From Streptomyces composti (GTDB lineage: Bacteria > Actinomycetota > Actinomycetes > Streptomycetales > Streptomycetaceae), in the NCBI RefSeq assembly GCF_012034205.1, contig NZ_JAATEM010000013.1, forward strand, positions 62,001 through 126,000: 64,000 bases of DNA. The letters are read 5' to 3'. Made by a program: the position numbers and the translations under genes. The notes under the pieces are model-generated. The model did not search any database. It was not told where the DNA came from and saw nothing but the letters and a program-made list of their open reading frames with translations. Shown piece after piece: positions 17,940 to 29,111 of this stretch (its first letter is position 1; every line of letters begins with the position of its first letter).

Positions 17940-18464
17940 TCACTCGGTGCGCAGCGCCTGTGCCATCTTCGCCAGCTGCCCGAAGGGCGCCGTGCCGGTC
18001 ACCACCGTGGTCGCGCCGTCCTTGCCCTCGAGGACCAGCGCGTCGTAGTGGTCCCCGTCGTAGCGCGTCCAGGTCTCGCCGTTGATCTCCTGGGTGACGT
18101 CCGTCTTCTCGGCGCCCTGGGTCGCCTCCTCGATGAACAGCACCGGCTTGCGCGTGGACTGCTCCACCCCGATGTACTCGCCCTCCGGGGTGTGGAAGCC
18201 GAGGTGCCAGGCCTCGCCCTCCTCGCCGCGGTAGCGCACGGAGGTCGCCTTCCAGGTCTTCGGCAGGCCCTCGGGGGCGGCCACCGGGTAGGAGGCGGCG
18301 CGGCGGGCGGTGAGCAGCTCGACCCGGTAGTCCACCCGCTTCAGCTCCGGGTCGCTGTCGTCGTGCGGGAGGAACAGCCAGACCACTCCCGCCACCAGAC
18401 CGATGAGGCCCAGGGAGAGGATCATGTCCCGGGCCGACTTCTGCACGCTGCTCTTTCCTGCCAC
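17940..18464 (-). CDS. DUF4245 membrane-anchored protein
   Basis: A 174-residue protein if read from the GTG at 18464 ([20 protein letters not shown]). It has one N-terminal membrane segment (about 13-33) and an extracytoplasmic DUF4245 domain: [49 protein letters not shown] and [18 protein letters not shown]. The function of DUF4245 is unknown. The frame is open to 18548, but the sequence before the GTG looks non-conserved. Divergent from glpX and convergent with the nitroreductase gene. Confidence 0.8.
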   Translation of the reverse strand: MAGKSSVQKSARDMILSLGLIGLVAGVVWLFLPHDDSDPELKRVDYRVELLTARRAASYPVAAPEGLPKTWKATSVRYRGEEGEAWHLGFHTPEGEYIGVEQSTRKPVLFIEEATQGAEKTDVTQEINGETWTRYDGDHYDALVLEGKDGATTVVTGTAPFGQLAKMAQALRTE

Positions 18465-18588
18465 GCCCCTATCGTCGCAGGTGTCCGGAGCGCTCATCCG
18501 TGGGGTCCCCTGCTCATTTTGTCTGCCTAACGATAGAGTCGGGCCCACACCCTCATCCGGCCGTCGTCGTACAGAAAGGTGCGCTCCG

Positions 18589-19623
18589 ATGACCGATCAT
18601 CACCACTTGCCGTCCGAGCTCGATGTGCCCTCCGAGGCCCCCGACCGCAACCTCGCCCTGGAACTGGTGCGGGTGACGGAGGCCGCGGCGATGGCCGCCG
18701 GCCGCTGGGTCGGCCGAGGGGACAAGAACGGCGCCGACGGGGCCGCGGTGCGCGCCATGCGCACGCTCGTCTCCACCGTCTCGATGAACGGCGTGGTCGT
18801 CATCGGCGAGGGCGAGAAGGACGAGGCCCCGATGCTCTACAACGGCGAGCGCGTGGGTGACGGGACCGGACCGGAGTGCGACATCGCCGTCGACCCGATC
18901 GACGGCACGACACTGACCGCCAAGGGCATGACCAACGCCATCTCGGTCCTCGCGGCGGCCGAGCGCGGCTCGATGTTCGACCCGTCGGCGGTCTTCTACA
19001 TGGACAAGCTGGTCACCGGGCCCGAGGCGGCGGACTTCGTCGACATCAACGCGCCGGTGAGCGTGAACATCCGCCGGGTCGCCAAGGCGAAGCGGGGCAC
19101 GCCCGAGGACGTCACCGTGGTGATCCTGGACCGGCCGCGGCACGAGGGCATCATCAAGGAGATCCGGGAGACCGGGGCGCGGATCAAGCTGATCTCGGAC
19201 GGTGACGTGGCGGGCTCGATCCTGGCGCTGCGCGAGGGCACCGGCATCGATCTGCTGCTCGGCATCGGCGGCACCCCCGAGGGCATCATCTCGGCCTGTG
19301 CCGTGAAGTGCCTGGGCGGGACGATCCAGGGCAAGCTCTGGCCCAAGGACGAGGAGGAGCGGCAGCGGGCCGTCGACGCGGGGCACGACCTGGACAAGGT
19401 GCTGACGACGGAGGATCTGGTCACCGGGGACAACGTGTTCTTCGTGGCCACCGGCATCACCGACGGCGAGCTGCTGCGGGGCGTGCGGTACCGGTCGGAG
19501 ACGGCCACCACCGACTCCATCGTGATGCGCTCCAAGTCGGGAACGGTGCGGCGGATCGACTCCGAGCACCGGCTGAGCAAGCTGCGGGCCTACAGCGCGA
19601 TCGACTTCGACCGGGCCAAGTGA
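18589..19623 (+). CDS. glpX: class II fructose-1,6-bisphosphatase
   Basis: A 344-residue GlpX, which dephosphorylates fructose 1,6-bisphosphate in gluconeogenesis. The metal and substrate sites are intact: [45 protein letters not shown] and [23 protein letters not shown] 18589 has an AAAGGTG ribosome-binding site; the open frame before it is not conserved. It ends at a strong hairpin. Actinobacteria commonly rely on this class of FBPase. Confidence 0.95.
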   Translation: MTDHHHLPSELDVPSEAPDRNLALELVRVTEAAAMAAGRWVGRGDKNGADGAAVRAMRTLVSTVSMNGVVVIGEGEKDEAPMLYNGERVGDGTGPECDIAVDPIDGTTLTAKGMTNAISVLAAAERGSMFDPSAVFYMDKLVTGPEAADFVDINAPVSVNIRRVAKAKRGTPEDVTVVILDRPRHEGIIKEIRETGARIKLISDGDVAGSILALREGTGIDLLLGIGGTPEGIISACAVKCLGGTIQGKLWPKDEEERQRAVDAGHDLDKVLTTEDLVTGDNVFFVATGITDGELLRGVRYRSETATTDSIVMRSKSGTVRRIDSEHRLSKLRAYSAIDFDRAK

Positions 19624-19648
19624 GGCAGGGCTTCGGCCCGGTGACATG

Positions 19649-19683
19649 AGAGGGCACCCCCTGTGCGGAGGGGGTGCCCTCTT
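19649..19683. terminator. glpX terminator hairpin
   Basis: A perfect 14-bp stem (19649-19662 with 19669-19682) closes a 6-nt GTGCGG loop 25 nt past the glpX stop. Confidence 0.88.
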
Positions 19684-19733
19684 CGTACGGCCGGGGCCGT
19701 ACGGCCGTTCTGGTGCGGCTGCCTCCTCGGCGC

Positions 19734-19852
19734 CTCGTGCAGTTGTCTCGTGTCTCGTGCGGTCGCTTCCCGTGCAGTTGTCTCGTGCAGTTGTCTCGTG
19801 CGGTCGCTTCCCGGGCGGTCGTTCCCGGGTTGTCGTTCCCGTGTCCGGTCGC
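19734..19852. repeat. degenerate tandem repeat between glpX and wblI
   Basis: A patchwork of CTCGTGCAGTTGT, CTCGTGCGGTCGCTTCC and CGGGCGGTCGTTCC-type units. TCTCGTGCGGTCGCTTCCC occurs exactly at 19753-19771 and 19794-19812, 41 bp apart. It lies between convergent genes and has no coding sense in conserved frames. Confidence 0.75.
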
Positions 19853-19877
19853 GTGCGCCCGCTGCTCCGGTGCGGGA

Positions 19878-20255
19878 TCAGCCGGCCGCGGCTATGCGGT
19901 TCGTCGTGCGGGCGGCCTTCTTCAGCTCCATCTCACGCCGCCGGCGGCGGGCCAGGACCACGCGGCGCTCGGCCGCGGTCAGGCCGCCCCAGACGCCGTA
20001 GGGCTCGGGCTGGAGAAGGGCGTGCTCGCGGCACTCCACCATGACCGGACAGCGGGCGCAGACCCGCTTGGCCGCCTCCTCGCGGGAGAGGCGGGCCGCG
20101 GTGGGCTCCTTCGACGGGGCGAAGAACAGACCGGCCTCGTCGCGGCGGCACACCGCCTCGGTGTGCCAGGGGGTGTCTTGGTCCCTGTCGCGCGCTGGCA
20201 CCCGCTGGGCCGGAACGGCAGCTACCTGCAGGGACGAATGCGGCGGTTGCAGCAC
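19878..20255 (-). CDS. wblI: WhiB-like transcription factor
   Basis: A 125-residue WhiB-family protein with a [4Fe-4S] cluster bound by Cys36, Cys66, Cys69 and Cys75, followed by the signature turn YGVWGGLTAAERR and a basic C-terminus (about ARRRRREMELKK) for DNA contact. Start is the GTG at 20255, which has an AGGAG site 7 nt before it; the open frame upstream is not conserved. Such proteins act with the principal sigma factor, often in development or redox control. The wblI name rests on remembered synteny next to glpX in S. coelicolor. Confidence 0.88.
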   Translation of the reverse strand: MLQPPHSSLQVAAVPAQRVPARDRDQDTPWHTEAVCRRDEAGLFFAPSKEPTAARLSREEAAKRVCARCPVMVECREHALLQPEPYGVWGGLTAAERRVVLARRRRREMELKKAARTTNRIAAAG

Positions 20256-20727
20256 GGTCAACTCCTGACGACGGCTTCGCGGCTGGAGGGGGCTGCGAGA
20301 TCCACGTGGTGAGCCCGGAGTGACCGGTGCGTCCGACACCGCGGCGCCGAGCCGTCCCCCGCGGCCGGCCCGCGAGGGCGGTTCGGCAACGCCGCGAGCG
20401 GGCGTGCCGGGTGTGCCGGGCTCCGCGTGAGTCCCGCGGCGCCCTCCTGGAGACGATGCAGCAAGGCTTACCCGTTGTGCGCGTGCCTATGCACTGAGTC
20501 CCCAACCGCCCGGTACGGGAACCGCGTTCAGTGGCACGGGAGGCCGCGGGGACGGCCGTTGCCGCCGGCCGATGCGGCCGGCCGATGCCCTCGGGCGGCC
20601 GGCGAACGGCGACCGGCGACCGGCGGCTGAATGCTTGCCTTCACCCCGGCGACCTACGCCCACATGCGCCACAAATAACCGATACGCCCGAAATCATCAG
20701 TAGTGGAAGGGTTGTTCGCGCCTGCCG
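20256..20727. other. intergenic region upstream of wblI
   Basis: 472 bp between two minus-strand genes. It must contain the wblI promoter. GC-rich short repeats (GCGACCGGCGACCGGCG near 20605) and a lower-GC patch at 20640-20705 are visible. No small gene could be supported. Confidence 0.4.
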
Positions 20728-21429
20728 TCAGTGCCCGAGATGCTTGCGCATGCCGCGATGGTGTGCGCGGTCCAGCGAGCGCTGCACCTTGTCCATGATG
20801 TCGGCGACCAGCTTGCCCCGCTTCGGGCGCGCCTCCACATTGCCCAGGACCGCCCAGCCGTCGACGTAGACCACCGGCGCCTCGGGGTCCTCCGCGTCGA
20901 GCGAGGCCACCTCGAAGTTGCCGAGCACGCCGCCACCCAGGCCGCGCAGCGAGACGTTCTCCGGGACGCGGACCTCGACGTTGCCGAAGACGGAGAACGC
21001 CTTGATCACGACCTGCTGGTGATCGAAGAGCGCCTCGCTCAGGTCGATCTCCACGCTGCCGAAGATCGCGTACGCGTGGATGCGGCGGCCCGCGCGCCAG
21101 CGGCCCTTGCGGACGGCGGCACTGAACACCGCGACGACGTTGTCGTCCGCGTCGACCGGGATGGCGTCGGCCGCGGGACGGCTCGGGGCGGGGGCAGGGC
21201 GGCGCTGGTGGCCGGCCGGGAGGTCGCGGACGAACGTCTCGAGCTCCCCCACCGTCTTGGCGGCCAGCACGCCCTCGACCCGCTCGGCGTGCTCCTCGGC
21301 GGTCAGCCTGCCCTCGGCCAGGGCCTCGCGCAGAAGCTCGGCTATGCGGTCACGGTCGGCGTCCGAGGCCCGCAGCTCGGCGGGCCTCGGTGCGTTGTCC
21401 TGCTGCGGTGCGTGCTTCTGAAGGTCCAC
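20728..21429 (-). CDS. DUF1707 and LiaF-like domain protein
   Basis: About 233 residues from the GTG at 21429. An N-terminal DUF1707 (SHOCT-like) helical module reads LRASDADRDRIAELLREALA then GRLTAEEHAERVEGVLAAKT. The C-terminal part is a LiaF/DUF2154-like beta-helix with repeated turns: AYAIFGSVEIDLSEA, IKAFSVFGNVEVRVPENV, GGVLGNFEVAS and GWAVLGNVEAR. Such proteins are linked to cell-envelope stress sensing. A TACGCT box ends 6 nt before this GTG, suggesting a leaderless mRNA; an upstream in-frame start at 21465 is the alternative. Confidence 0.8.
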   Translation of the reverse strand: MDLQKHAPQQDNAPRPAELRASDADRDRIAELLREALAEGRLTAEEHAERVEGVLAAKTVGELETFVRDLPAGHQRRPAPAPSRPAADAIPVDADDNVVAVFSAAVRKGRWRAGRRIHAYAIFGSVEIDLSEALFDHQQVVIKAFSVFGNVEVRVPENVSLRGLGGGVLGNFEVASLDAEDPEAPVVYVDGWAVLGNVEARPKRGKLVADIMDKVQRSLDRAHHRGMRKHLGH

Positions 21430-21585
21430 GGCAGCAGCGTACCCAAACACGATAGATCGCGACACCCCCTGTGGTCCGGCAACTGAGCCTTACCTCACAG
21501 GCTCAGCCGCGGTCCGCAGGTTTTACGCTGGTGGGCGCCCGCCGACGGAGGCGGGCAGCCGTCTGTCGAGTGAGGAATGGGCGCG

Positions 21586-23253
<1,668 letters not shown>

Positions 23254-23274
23254 CCACCCGCGAGTCCGACAGGT

Positions 23275-23302
23275 CCGGGGGCTCGGCCCTCCGGGCCCCC
23301 GG
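23275..23302 (+). terminator. hairpin after the class I fumarase
   Basis: CCGGGGGC (23275-23282) pairs with GCCCCCGG (23295-23302) around a 12-nt loop, 21 nt past the stop. Confidence 0.5.
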
Positions 23303-24215
23303 CTTCTCGGACACGCGCCGGACCGGCAAGTCGCCTCGTACGGCGCGTGTCTGACGGTGTGTGGCGCAACGCCCGCCCGCGGTGACGCCCCGGGGGCTCC
23401 GCCCCCGCCCCCTGGCCTGCCCCACCACCCGCCTCGGCACCTCGAACGCGCACCGAACAGGCAACTCGCTGCACTCGGTGTGCTTCAGGGCAGCGTGTGA
23501 TACGTCGGCCAGACGCGCGCCGGCCGTTGCGCGCCGCCCGGCCGGAGGGGCGCCCGTCGGTCGGTCACGCGCGACCTCGGCACGCAGAGCCCCCAGCCCT
23601 CCTCCCTCCCCCGGACCGGCCCGGACACCGACGCCGACGCACTTCTCCCGGACGTAACACAGGGCGAGCCGGTTTCCCGGAAGACGAGCACGCACCGGCG
23701 TCCTGCCCCTCCAGCCTCGGATCGCCTCGGAGCCATGGGGTGAAGCCCCCGGGCGTGCGAGCGCACATGGGCCACCTCGGCGCCGGGGCCCGCCGGCCCG
23801 ACCGGGTGTCAGGGGGCAAAGCCCCCGGGCGCGAGCGCGCAAGCACCCCCGGATTCCGGGCCGGCCCGGCCTGCCGCCGGAGGGCTGGGGGCGGAGCCCA
23901 CGTAAGCGCCAACGCGCAAGAGCACCCCCGCCCGGCCCCGACCCGACCGGAGGCCCGGGGACGAGGACCGGGGCACGAGCGCGCCAGAACGCATCCCCGC
24001 GTCGGCCGGCCCGACCGGGGGTGCTGGGGGCAAAGCCCCCTCACAGCACAAGCACGCCCCCGCTCCCAGCCCTCAGCCCGCCCTGCCGCCGGGGGCTGGG
24101 GAGCGGCCCCCTGGAAGGGGAAGGCGCGGGGGTGGCGCGGGGCCGGGGGTGCTCGGTGACCCCCGGGTGGGTCAATGGGCGGAACATCCCCGGGCGCTCG
24201 GGCGCTGTACCCGTT
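23303..24215. repeat. long non-coding gap with GGGGGC/GCCCCC palindromic repeats
   Basis: About 910 bp without a credible gene. It holds a set of short palindromes around GGGGGC-nnn-GCCCCC: near 23389 (GGGGGCTCCGCCCCC), 23738 (GGGGTGAAGCCCCC), 23814 and 24027 (both GGGGGCAAAGCCCCC), 23883 (GGGGGCGGAGCCC) and 24098 (GGGGAGCGGCCCC). Some are followed by similar GGGCGCGAGCGCG-like or ACCCCCG stretches. These look like dispersed intergenic repeats of Streptomyces. The fumC promoter must be at the right end. Confidence 0.7.
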
Positions 24216-25601
24216 ATGAGCGAATACCGGATCGAGCACGACTCCATGGGCGAGGTGCGGGTGCCCGTGGATGCGAAGTGGCGGGCGCAGACGCAGCGGG
24301 CGGTCGAGAACTTCCCGGTCTCGGGGCAGCGGATCGAGCGGGCGCACATCGAGGCGCTGGCCCGGATCAAGGGCGCCGCGGCGAAGGTGAACGCCCGGCT
24401 CGGGGTGCTGGACAAGGACATCGCCGAGGCGATCCAGGAGGCGGCCGGCGAGGTCGCCGAGGGGCGGTGGGACGCGCACTTCCCCGTGGACGTGTTCCAG
24501 ACCGGGTCGGGCACCTCGTCGAACATGAACACCAATGAGGTCATCGCGACGCTGGCGAGCGAGCGGCTCGGCCGGGACGTGCACCCCAACGACCACGTCA
24601 ACGCCTCCCAGTCGTCCAACGACGTCTTCCCCTCCTCCATCCACATCGCGGCCACCGCCGCCGTCACCCGGGACCTGATCCCGGCGCTGGAGCATCTGGC
24701 CGCGTCGCTGGAGCGCAAGGCCGAGGAGTTCGCCGATGTGGTGAAGTCGGGGCGCACGCACCTGATGGACGCGACCCCGGTGACGCTCGGCCAGGAGTTC
24801 GGTGGCTACGCCGCGCAGGTGCGGTACGGCGTCGAACGGCTCCGGGCCTCCCTGCCGCGCCTGGCCGAACTTCCCCTCGGCGGCACCGCCGTGGGCACCG
24901 GAATCAACACCCCGCCCGGCTTCTCCGCCGCCGTGATCGAGGAGGTCGCCCGGGTCACCGGCCTGCCGCTGACCGAGGCGCGCGACCACTTCGAGGCGCA
25001 GGGCGCCCGCGACGGGATCGTGGAGACCAGCGGCCAGTTGCGCACCATCGCCGTGAGCCTGACGAAGATCGCCAACGATCTGCGGTGGATGTCCTCCGGC
25101 CCGCGCACCGGGCTGGCCGAGATCCGCCTGCCCGACCTGCAGCCCGGCTCGTCGATCATGCCGGGCAAGGTCAACCCGGTGATCCCGGAGGCGGTGCTGA
25201 TGGTGTGCGCCCAGGTGATCGGCAACGACGCGACCGTGACCCACGCCGGCGCCTCCGGCAACTTCGAGCTCAATGTGATGCTGCCGGTCATCGCCAAGAA
25301 CGTGCTGGAGTCGATCCGGCTGCTCTCCAGCGCCTCCCGGCTGCTGGCGGACCGCACCGTGGACGGGATCGAGGCCGACCGCGAGCGGGCCCGCGAGTAC
25401 GCCGAGTCCTCGCCGTCCGTGGTCACCCCGCTCAACAAGTACATCGGCTACGAGGAGGCCGCGAAGGTGGCCAAGAAGTCGCTGGCAGAGCGGAAGACCA
25501 TCCGGCAGGTGGTGCTGGAGGGCGGATATGTCGAGCGCGGCGACCTCACCGTGGAGCAGCTCGACGAGGCGCTGGACGTCCTGCGGATGACACGGCCGTG
25601 A
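24216..25601 (+). CDS. fumC: class II fumarate hydratase
   Basis: A 461-residue FumC, cluster-free and oxygen-stable. It shows the aspartase/fumarase superfamily blocks: [53 protein letters not shown], and the signature [16 protein letters not shown] with the catalytic Ser loop. ATG 24216 begins [17 protein letters not shown], the usual start of the family; open frame before it lies in repeat DNA. Confidence 0.95.
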   Translation: MSEYRIEHDSMGEVRVPVDAKWRAQTQRAVENFPVSGQRIERAHIEALARIKGAAAKVNARLGVLDKDIAEAIQEAAGEVAEGRWDAHFPVDVFQTGSGTSSNMNTNEVIATLASERLGRDVHPNDHVNASQSSNDVFPSSIHIAATAAVTRDLIPALEHLAASLERKAEEFADVVKSGRTHLMDATPVTLGQEFGGYAAQVRYGVERLRASLPRLAELPLGGTAVGTGINTPPGFSAAVIEEVARVTGLPLTEARDHFEAQGARDGIVETSGQLRTIAVSLTKIANDLRWMSSGPRTGLAEIRLPDLQPGSSIMPGKVNPVIPEAVLMVCAQVIGNDATVTHAGASGNFELNVMLPVIAKNVLESIRLLSSASRLLADRTVDGIEADRERAREYAESSPSVVTPLNKYIGYEEAAKVAKKSLAERKTIRQVVLEGGYVERGDLTVEQLDEALDVLRMTRP

Positions 25602-25684
25602 CGACGCGGTCCGGCCGTCTCCGGCACGGGTGAACCGTGGCGGGTGCCGCAGCGTCGTATGCCTGTGGCACCTAGTATCTGCGC

Positions 25685-26377
25685 ATGACAGAGGGCGGAG
25701 CGGTGAGGCGCGGGCAGGCGGGCGGTACGGCGGACTTCTGGGCGCCCGGGACACAGATCCTGTGGCGGTACCGGGAGAACGGCGGCGCGCGCTTCCACAT
25801 CGCGCGCCCCGTCACGGTCGTACGCGACGACGCGGAGCTGCTCGCGGTGTGGATGGCGCCGGGCACCGAGTGCGTGAAACCGGTCCTCGCGGACGGCACA
25901 CCGGTGCACCGCGAGCCCCTGACCACCCGTTACACCAAGCCGCGCACGGTGCGGCGGGACCGCTGGTCCGGCACCGGCGTGCTGAAGCTGGCCCGGCCCG
26001 GCGACCCCTGGTCGGTGTGGCTGTTCTGGGAGCCGGGCTGGCGGTTCAAGAACTGGTACGTGAATCTCGAGGAGCCGCTCACCCGCTGGGCGGGCGGCGT
26101 GGACTCCGAGGATCACTTCCTGGACATCTCGGTGCGGCCGGACGGCACCTGGCACTGGCGTGACGAGGACGAGTTCGCGCAGGCGCAGCGGGACGGTCTG
26201 GTGGACTCCGCGCTGGCCGGACGGGTGCGCGAGGCCGGCCGGGCCGCGGTGGAGGTGATCACCGCCTGGGGACCTCCCTTCTCGGAGGACTGGCCGAACT
26301 GGCGCCCGGATCCGGCCTGGCCGGTACCGTCGTTGCCGCAGGACTGGGACCGCACGCCCGCGCATGTGTCCTCATGA
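25685..26377 (+). CDS. DUF402 domain protein
   Basis: A 230-residue DUF402 (FomD/Ntdp-like) protein. The fold is marked by GTQILWRYRENG, LAVWMAPGTECV, VWLFWEPGWRFKNWYVNLEEP and the metal-site DSEDHFLDISVRPDG followed by WHWRDEDEFAQA. Relatives hydrolyse nucleoside di/triphosphates or nucleotide-conjugated intermediates. TAGTAT ends 6 nt before the ATG, so a leaderless mRNA is likely. No partner is obvious nearby. Confidence 0.85.
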   Translation: MTEGGAVRRGQAGGTADFWAPGTQILWRYRENGGARFHIARPVTVVRDDAELLAVWMAPGTECVKPVLADGTPVHREPLTTRYTKPRTVRRDRWSGTGVLKLARPGDPWSVWLFWEPGWRFKNWYVNLEEPLTRWAGGVDSEDHFLDISVRPDGTWHWRDEDEFAQAQRDGLVDSALAGRVREAGRAAVEVITAWGPPFSEDWPNWRPDPAWPVPSLPQDWDRTPAHVSS

Positions 26378-26382
26378 GACCC

Positions 26383-26413
26383 TTGATGCGCCCCCGGGCA
26401 CGAAACGTAGGAT
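26383..26413 (+). promoter_or_regulatory. putative promoter upstream of the SpoIIE-type phosphatase
   Basis: TTGATG (26383-26388) and TAGGAT (26408-26413) with a 19-bp spacer, just after the DUF402 stop. Confidence 0.4.
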
Positions 26414-26507
26414 CGTCCTCCGCAAGACAGGGAGCAGATATCGACCGGGCGGCAACTACCGGAGCACGCGCTGGGCTTGACCGGACGTCACCGAGGGGCG
26501 GCAGGAC

Positions 26508-26690
26508 GTGATCGAGGGGTACGGCAGCAACACCGGTACGGGCCGGGCACGGTCGGCCTACGGCACAGAAACATCCTCTGACCACACGCGGATCCCGTTC
26601 CCGGCAGTTGTTTTCCGGGTATCGGAATCTCGGCGGGACGAAGTGCACGCAGGGCGCACAGCGCCGGACGGACGGACTCGACACGCGTGA
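26508..26690 (+). CDS. possible 60-aa leader ORF
   Basis: A GTG-started 60-codon frame (MIEGYGSNTGTGRARSAYGT at the N-terminus) that ends in a GTGA overlap with a GTG at 26687. It lies between the putative promoter and the phosphatase. The coupling to a start codon is the only support; no family is recognised and it could be chance. Confidence 0.25.
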   Translation: MIEGYGSNTGTGRARSAYGTETSSDHTRIPFPAVVFRVSESRRDEVHAGRTAPDGRTRHA

Positions 26691-26757
26691 CGGAGCAGCC
26701 GACCTCCTTCGAACGCCCCCAGCCGGGCGGCGCCCCGCCGGTCCCGGCGGGGCGCCG

Positions 26758-29022
26758 GTGCACACCCAGACACCGGCCCGCGTGCCCGGCGCCGCCCCGG
26801 CCTTACCGGCACAGAGCCGCTCCGGCGCCGAGCCTCCGGCGGCGGGGAGTACGTCCGGGAAGTCCTCCGGGGCGTCCGGTACGAAACCCGGTGCGCCGTC
26901 CGGATCCTCCGGCAGGCCGGCCGGCGCATCCTCCGGCAAGCCCTCGGGCTCGTCCGGGTCGTCCGAGGCGGCGGGTGCGTCCGGGAGGACGGCGGCCGGC
27001 GGCGGTCCGGAATCCCCGGGTGCCTCCGCGGCGGCCACCGGCGCACCCGCCGGCGGGCGGACCCCGGACACGGCGAGTACCCCGAGCGCCTCGCGCTCCT
27101 CGGGCTCCCCGCCTTCGGCGCCCCGCACCGAGCACTCCCAGCCGGGAGCCGAGCAGAGCGCGGCGCCGGACCCGCACCGGCCGCGGCCCGTGCCCGAGGG
27201 CATCCCGGTGCAGCCGGCCGGCGGTGAGCCGGCGGCGTCCGCGGGGCGCCCGGACGGGCGGGAGCGGCGCACGGGCAAGGGGACGCCGCCCGGGCGGCCC
27301 ACGCCGATGCGGCGGGACGGGGACCGGCTGCGCTTCGTCGGCGCCGCGACCCGGCGGATCGCCCGCGGCCTCGATCTCGACGAGATCGTGATGGGGCTGT
27401 GCCGGGCGACCGTGCCCACCTTCGCCGACGCCATTCTGGTCTATCTGCGCGACCCGCTGCCGGTCGGCGACGAGCGGCCGACCGGCCCGCTGGTGCTGCG
27501 GCTGCGCCGCACCGACCGCATCCCGCCCGAGCGGGACACCGAGAGCGGTTTCGCCGCGGCCGTCCAGCCGGAGCCGTCCTCCGAGCTGGAGTCGGTCGGC
27601 GCCGAGCTGTGCACCGTGCGGCCCGGCAGCGCGCTCGCCGAGGTGCTGCGCGGGGTGCGACCGGTGTTCACGGAGGCGCCCGCCGCACGCGCCGCGCTGC
27701 CCGAACTTCTCGGCGAGGGCCGCGAGTCGGCCGTGCCGGACGGGCAGCGGGCCATTCTCGCGCCGCTGCGCGGCCGACGCCGGGTGATCGGTGCCGCGCT
27801 GTTCCTGCGCGGCACCGAGCGCATCCCGTTCGAGGCGGACGATCTGCTGGTCGCCGCGCAGCTCGCCACGCACAGCGCCCTCGGCATCGACAAGGCGGTG
27901 CTGTACGGGCGGGAGGCGTACATCGCCGACGAGCTGCAGCGCACCATGCTGCCGGAGAACCTGCCGCGCTGCACCGGCGTGCGGCTCGCCTCGCGCTACC
28001 TGCCGGCGGCGGAGACCGCGCGGGTCGGCGGCGACTGGTACGACGCGATCCCGCTGCCCGGCAGCCGGGTGGCCCTGGTGGTCGGGGACGTCATGGGGCA
28101 CTCCATGACCTCCGCCGCGATCATGGGCCAGCTGCGCACCACCGCGCAGACCCTCGCGGGCCTGGACCTGCCGCCGCAGGAGGTGCTGCACCACCTCGAC
28201 GAGCAGGCGCAGCGGCTCGGCGTGGACCGCATGGCGACCTGCCTGTACGCGGTGTACGACCCGGTGGCGCACCGGATCACCGTGGCCAACGCCGGTCATC
28301 CGCCGCCGGTGCTGCTGCATCTGGGCGGCGAGGCAGAGGTGCTGGAGGTTCCCGCGGGCGCGCCGATCGGCGTGGGCGGGGTGGACTTCGAGGCCGTGGA
28401 GCTGGACGCGCCCGCCGGGGCGACGCTGCTGCTGTACACCGACGGCCTGGTCGAGTCGCGTCTGCGGGACGTGTGGACGGGCATCGAGCAGCTGCGCGAG
28501 AAGCTCGCGGCGACCGCCCAGCTCACCGGTCCCGGGCACGCGCCGCCGCTGGAGGCGCTGTGCGACGAGGTGCTGGACATGCTCGGGCCGGGCGACCGGG
28601 ACGACGACATCGCGCTGCTCGCTGCGCGGTTCGACGGGATCGCGCCGAGCGACGTGGCGTACTGGTTCCTGGAGCCGGAGGACGCGGCACCCGGCCGGGC
28701 CCGGCGGCTGGCCCGGCGGGCGCTGTCCCGCTGGGGCATGGAGGAGCTCAGCGACTCGGTGGAGCTGCTGGTCAGCGAGGTCGTGACGAACGCGGTCCGC
28801 TATGCCACGCGACCGGTGACGCTGCGCCTGCTGCGCACGGACGTGCTGCGCTGCGAGGTCGGCGACGACGTCCCCCAGCTGCCCCGGCTGCGGCAGGCCC
28901 GGGCGACCGACGAGGGCGGACGCGGCCTGTACCTGGTCAACCGGCTGGCCCGCCGCTGGGGTGCGACGCGCCTCAGCACCGGCAAGGTGGTCTGGTTCGA
29001 ACTGAACAACTCGGGCGGCTGA
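26758..29022 (+). CDS. SpoIIE-type PP2C phosphatase with GAF and HATPase domains
   Basis: Domain order: Ser/Gly/Pro-rich disordered N-terminus, a linker with RFVGAATRRIARGLDLDEIV, a GAF domain, a SpoIIE PP2C domain (YIADELQRTMLPENL, RVGGDWYDAIPL, ALVVGDVMGHSMTSAAIMGQ, LLYTDGLVES, DDDIALLAARF), and a C-terminal RsbW-like ATPase (ELLVSEVVTNAVRYA, GRGLYLVNRLARRWG). It probably controls an anti-sigma/anti-anti-sigma switch. The start is uncertain. The best start context is GTG 26687 (VTEQPTSFERPQPGG), which is in another frame; one extra G in the GGGG run near 26750 would join it to this frame. GTG 26758 is the first usable in-frame start after that point. Confidence 0.8.
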   Translation: MHTQTPARVPGAAPALPAQSRSGAEPPAAGSTSGKSSGASGTKPGAPSGSSGRPAGASSGKPSGSSGSSEAAGASGRTAAGGGPESPGASAAATGAPAGGRTPDTASTPSASRSSGSPPSAPRTEHSQPGAEQSAAPDPHRPRPVPEGIPVQPAGGEPAASAGRPDGRERRTGKGTPPGRPTPMRRDGDRLRFVGAATRRIARGLDLDEIVMGLCRATVPTFADAILVYLRDPLPVGDERPTGPLVLRLRRTDRIPPERDTESGFAAAVQPEPSSELESVGAELCTVRPGSALAEVLRGVRPVFTEAPAARAALPELLGEGRESAVPDGQRAILAPLRGRRRVIGAALFLRGTERIPFEADDLLVAAQLATHSALGIDKAVLYGREAYIADELQRTMLPENLPRCTGVRLASRYLPAAETARVGGDWYDAIPLPGSRVALVVGDVMGHSMTSAAIMGQLRTTAQTLAGLDLPPQEVLHHLDEQAQRLGVDRMATCLYAVYDPVAHRITVANAGHPPPVLLHLGGEAEVLEVPAGAPIGVGGVDFEAVELDAPAGATLLLYTDGLVESRLRDVWTGIEQLREKLAATAQLTGPGHAPPLEALCDEVLDMLGPGDRDDDIALLAARFDGIAPSDVAYWFLEPEDAAPGRARRLARRALSRWGMEELSDSVELLVSEVVTNAVRYATRPVTLRLLRTDVLRCEVGDDVPQLPRLRQARATDEGGRGLYLVNRLARRWGATRLSTGKVVWFELNNSGG

Positions 29023-29037
29023 ACATCAGCCTGGGCC

Positions 29038-29089
29038 GCGGGGCCCGTGTGGGCGTGCCGTTGGTGTACGGCACCCGCACGGGCCCCGC
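29038..29089. terminator. convergent-gene terminator hairpin
   Basis: GCGGGGCCCGTG (29038-29049) pairs with CACGGGCCCCGC (29078-29089); an inner GTGCCG/CGGCAC stem extends it. It sits between the convergent phosphatase and PBP genes. Confidence 0.75.
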
Positions 29090-29111
29090 GCCCTGACGGT
29101 CGAGGCGGCGC

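Noticed and set aside
23497..24159. Open frames in the fumarase gap
   Set aside because: They run through palindromic repeats, are Arg/Pro/Gly-rich, and show no conserved motif.
26687..27391. Separate 234-aa gene at the start of the phosphatase
   Set aside because: After about 20 residues the translation becomes Arg/Pro-rich nonsense, while the overlapping frame reads as a normal linker. It is better seen as one gene with a frame break.
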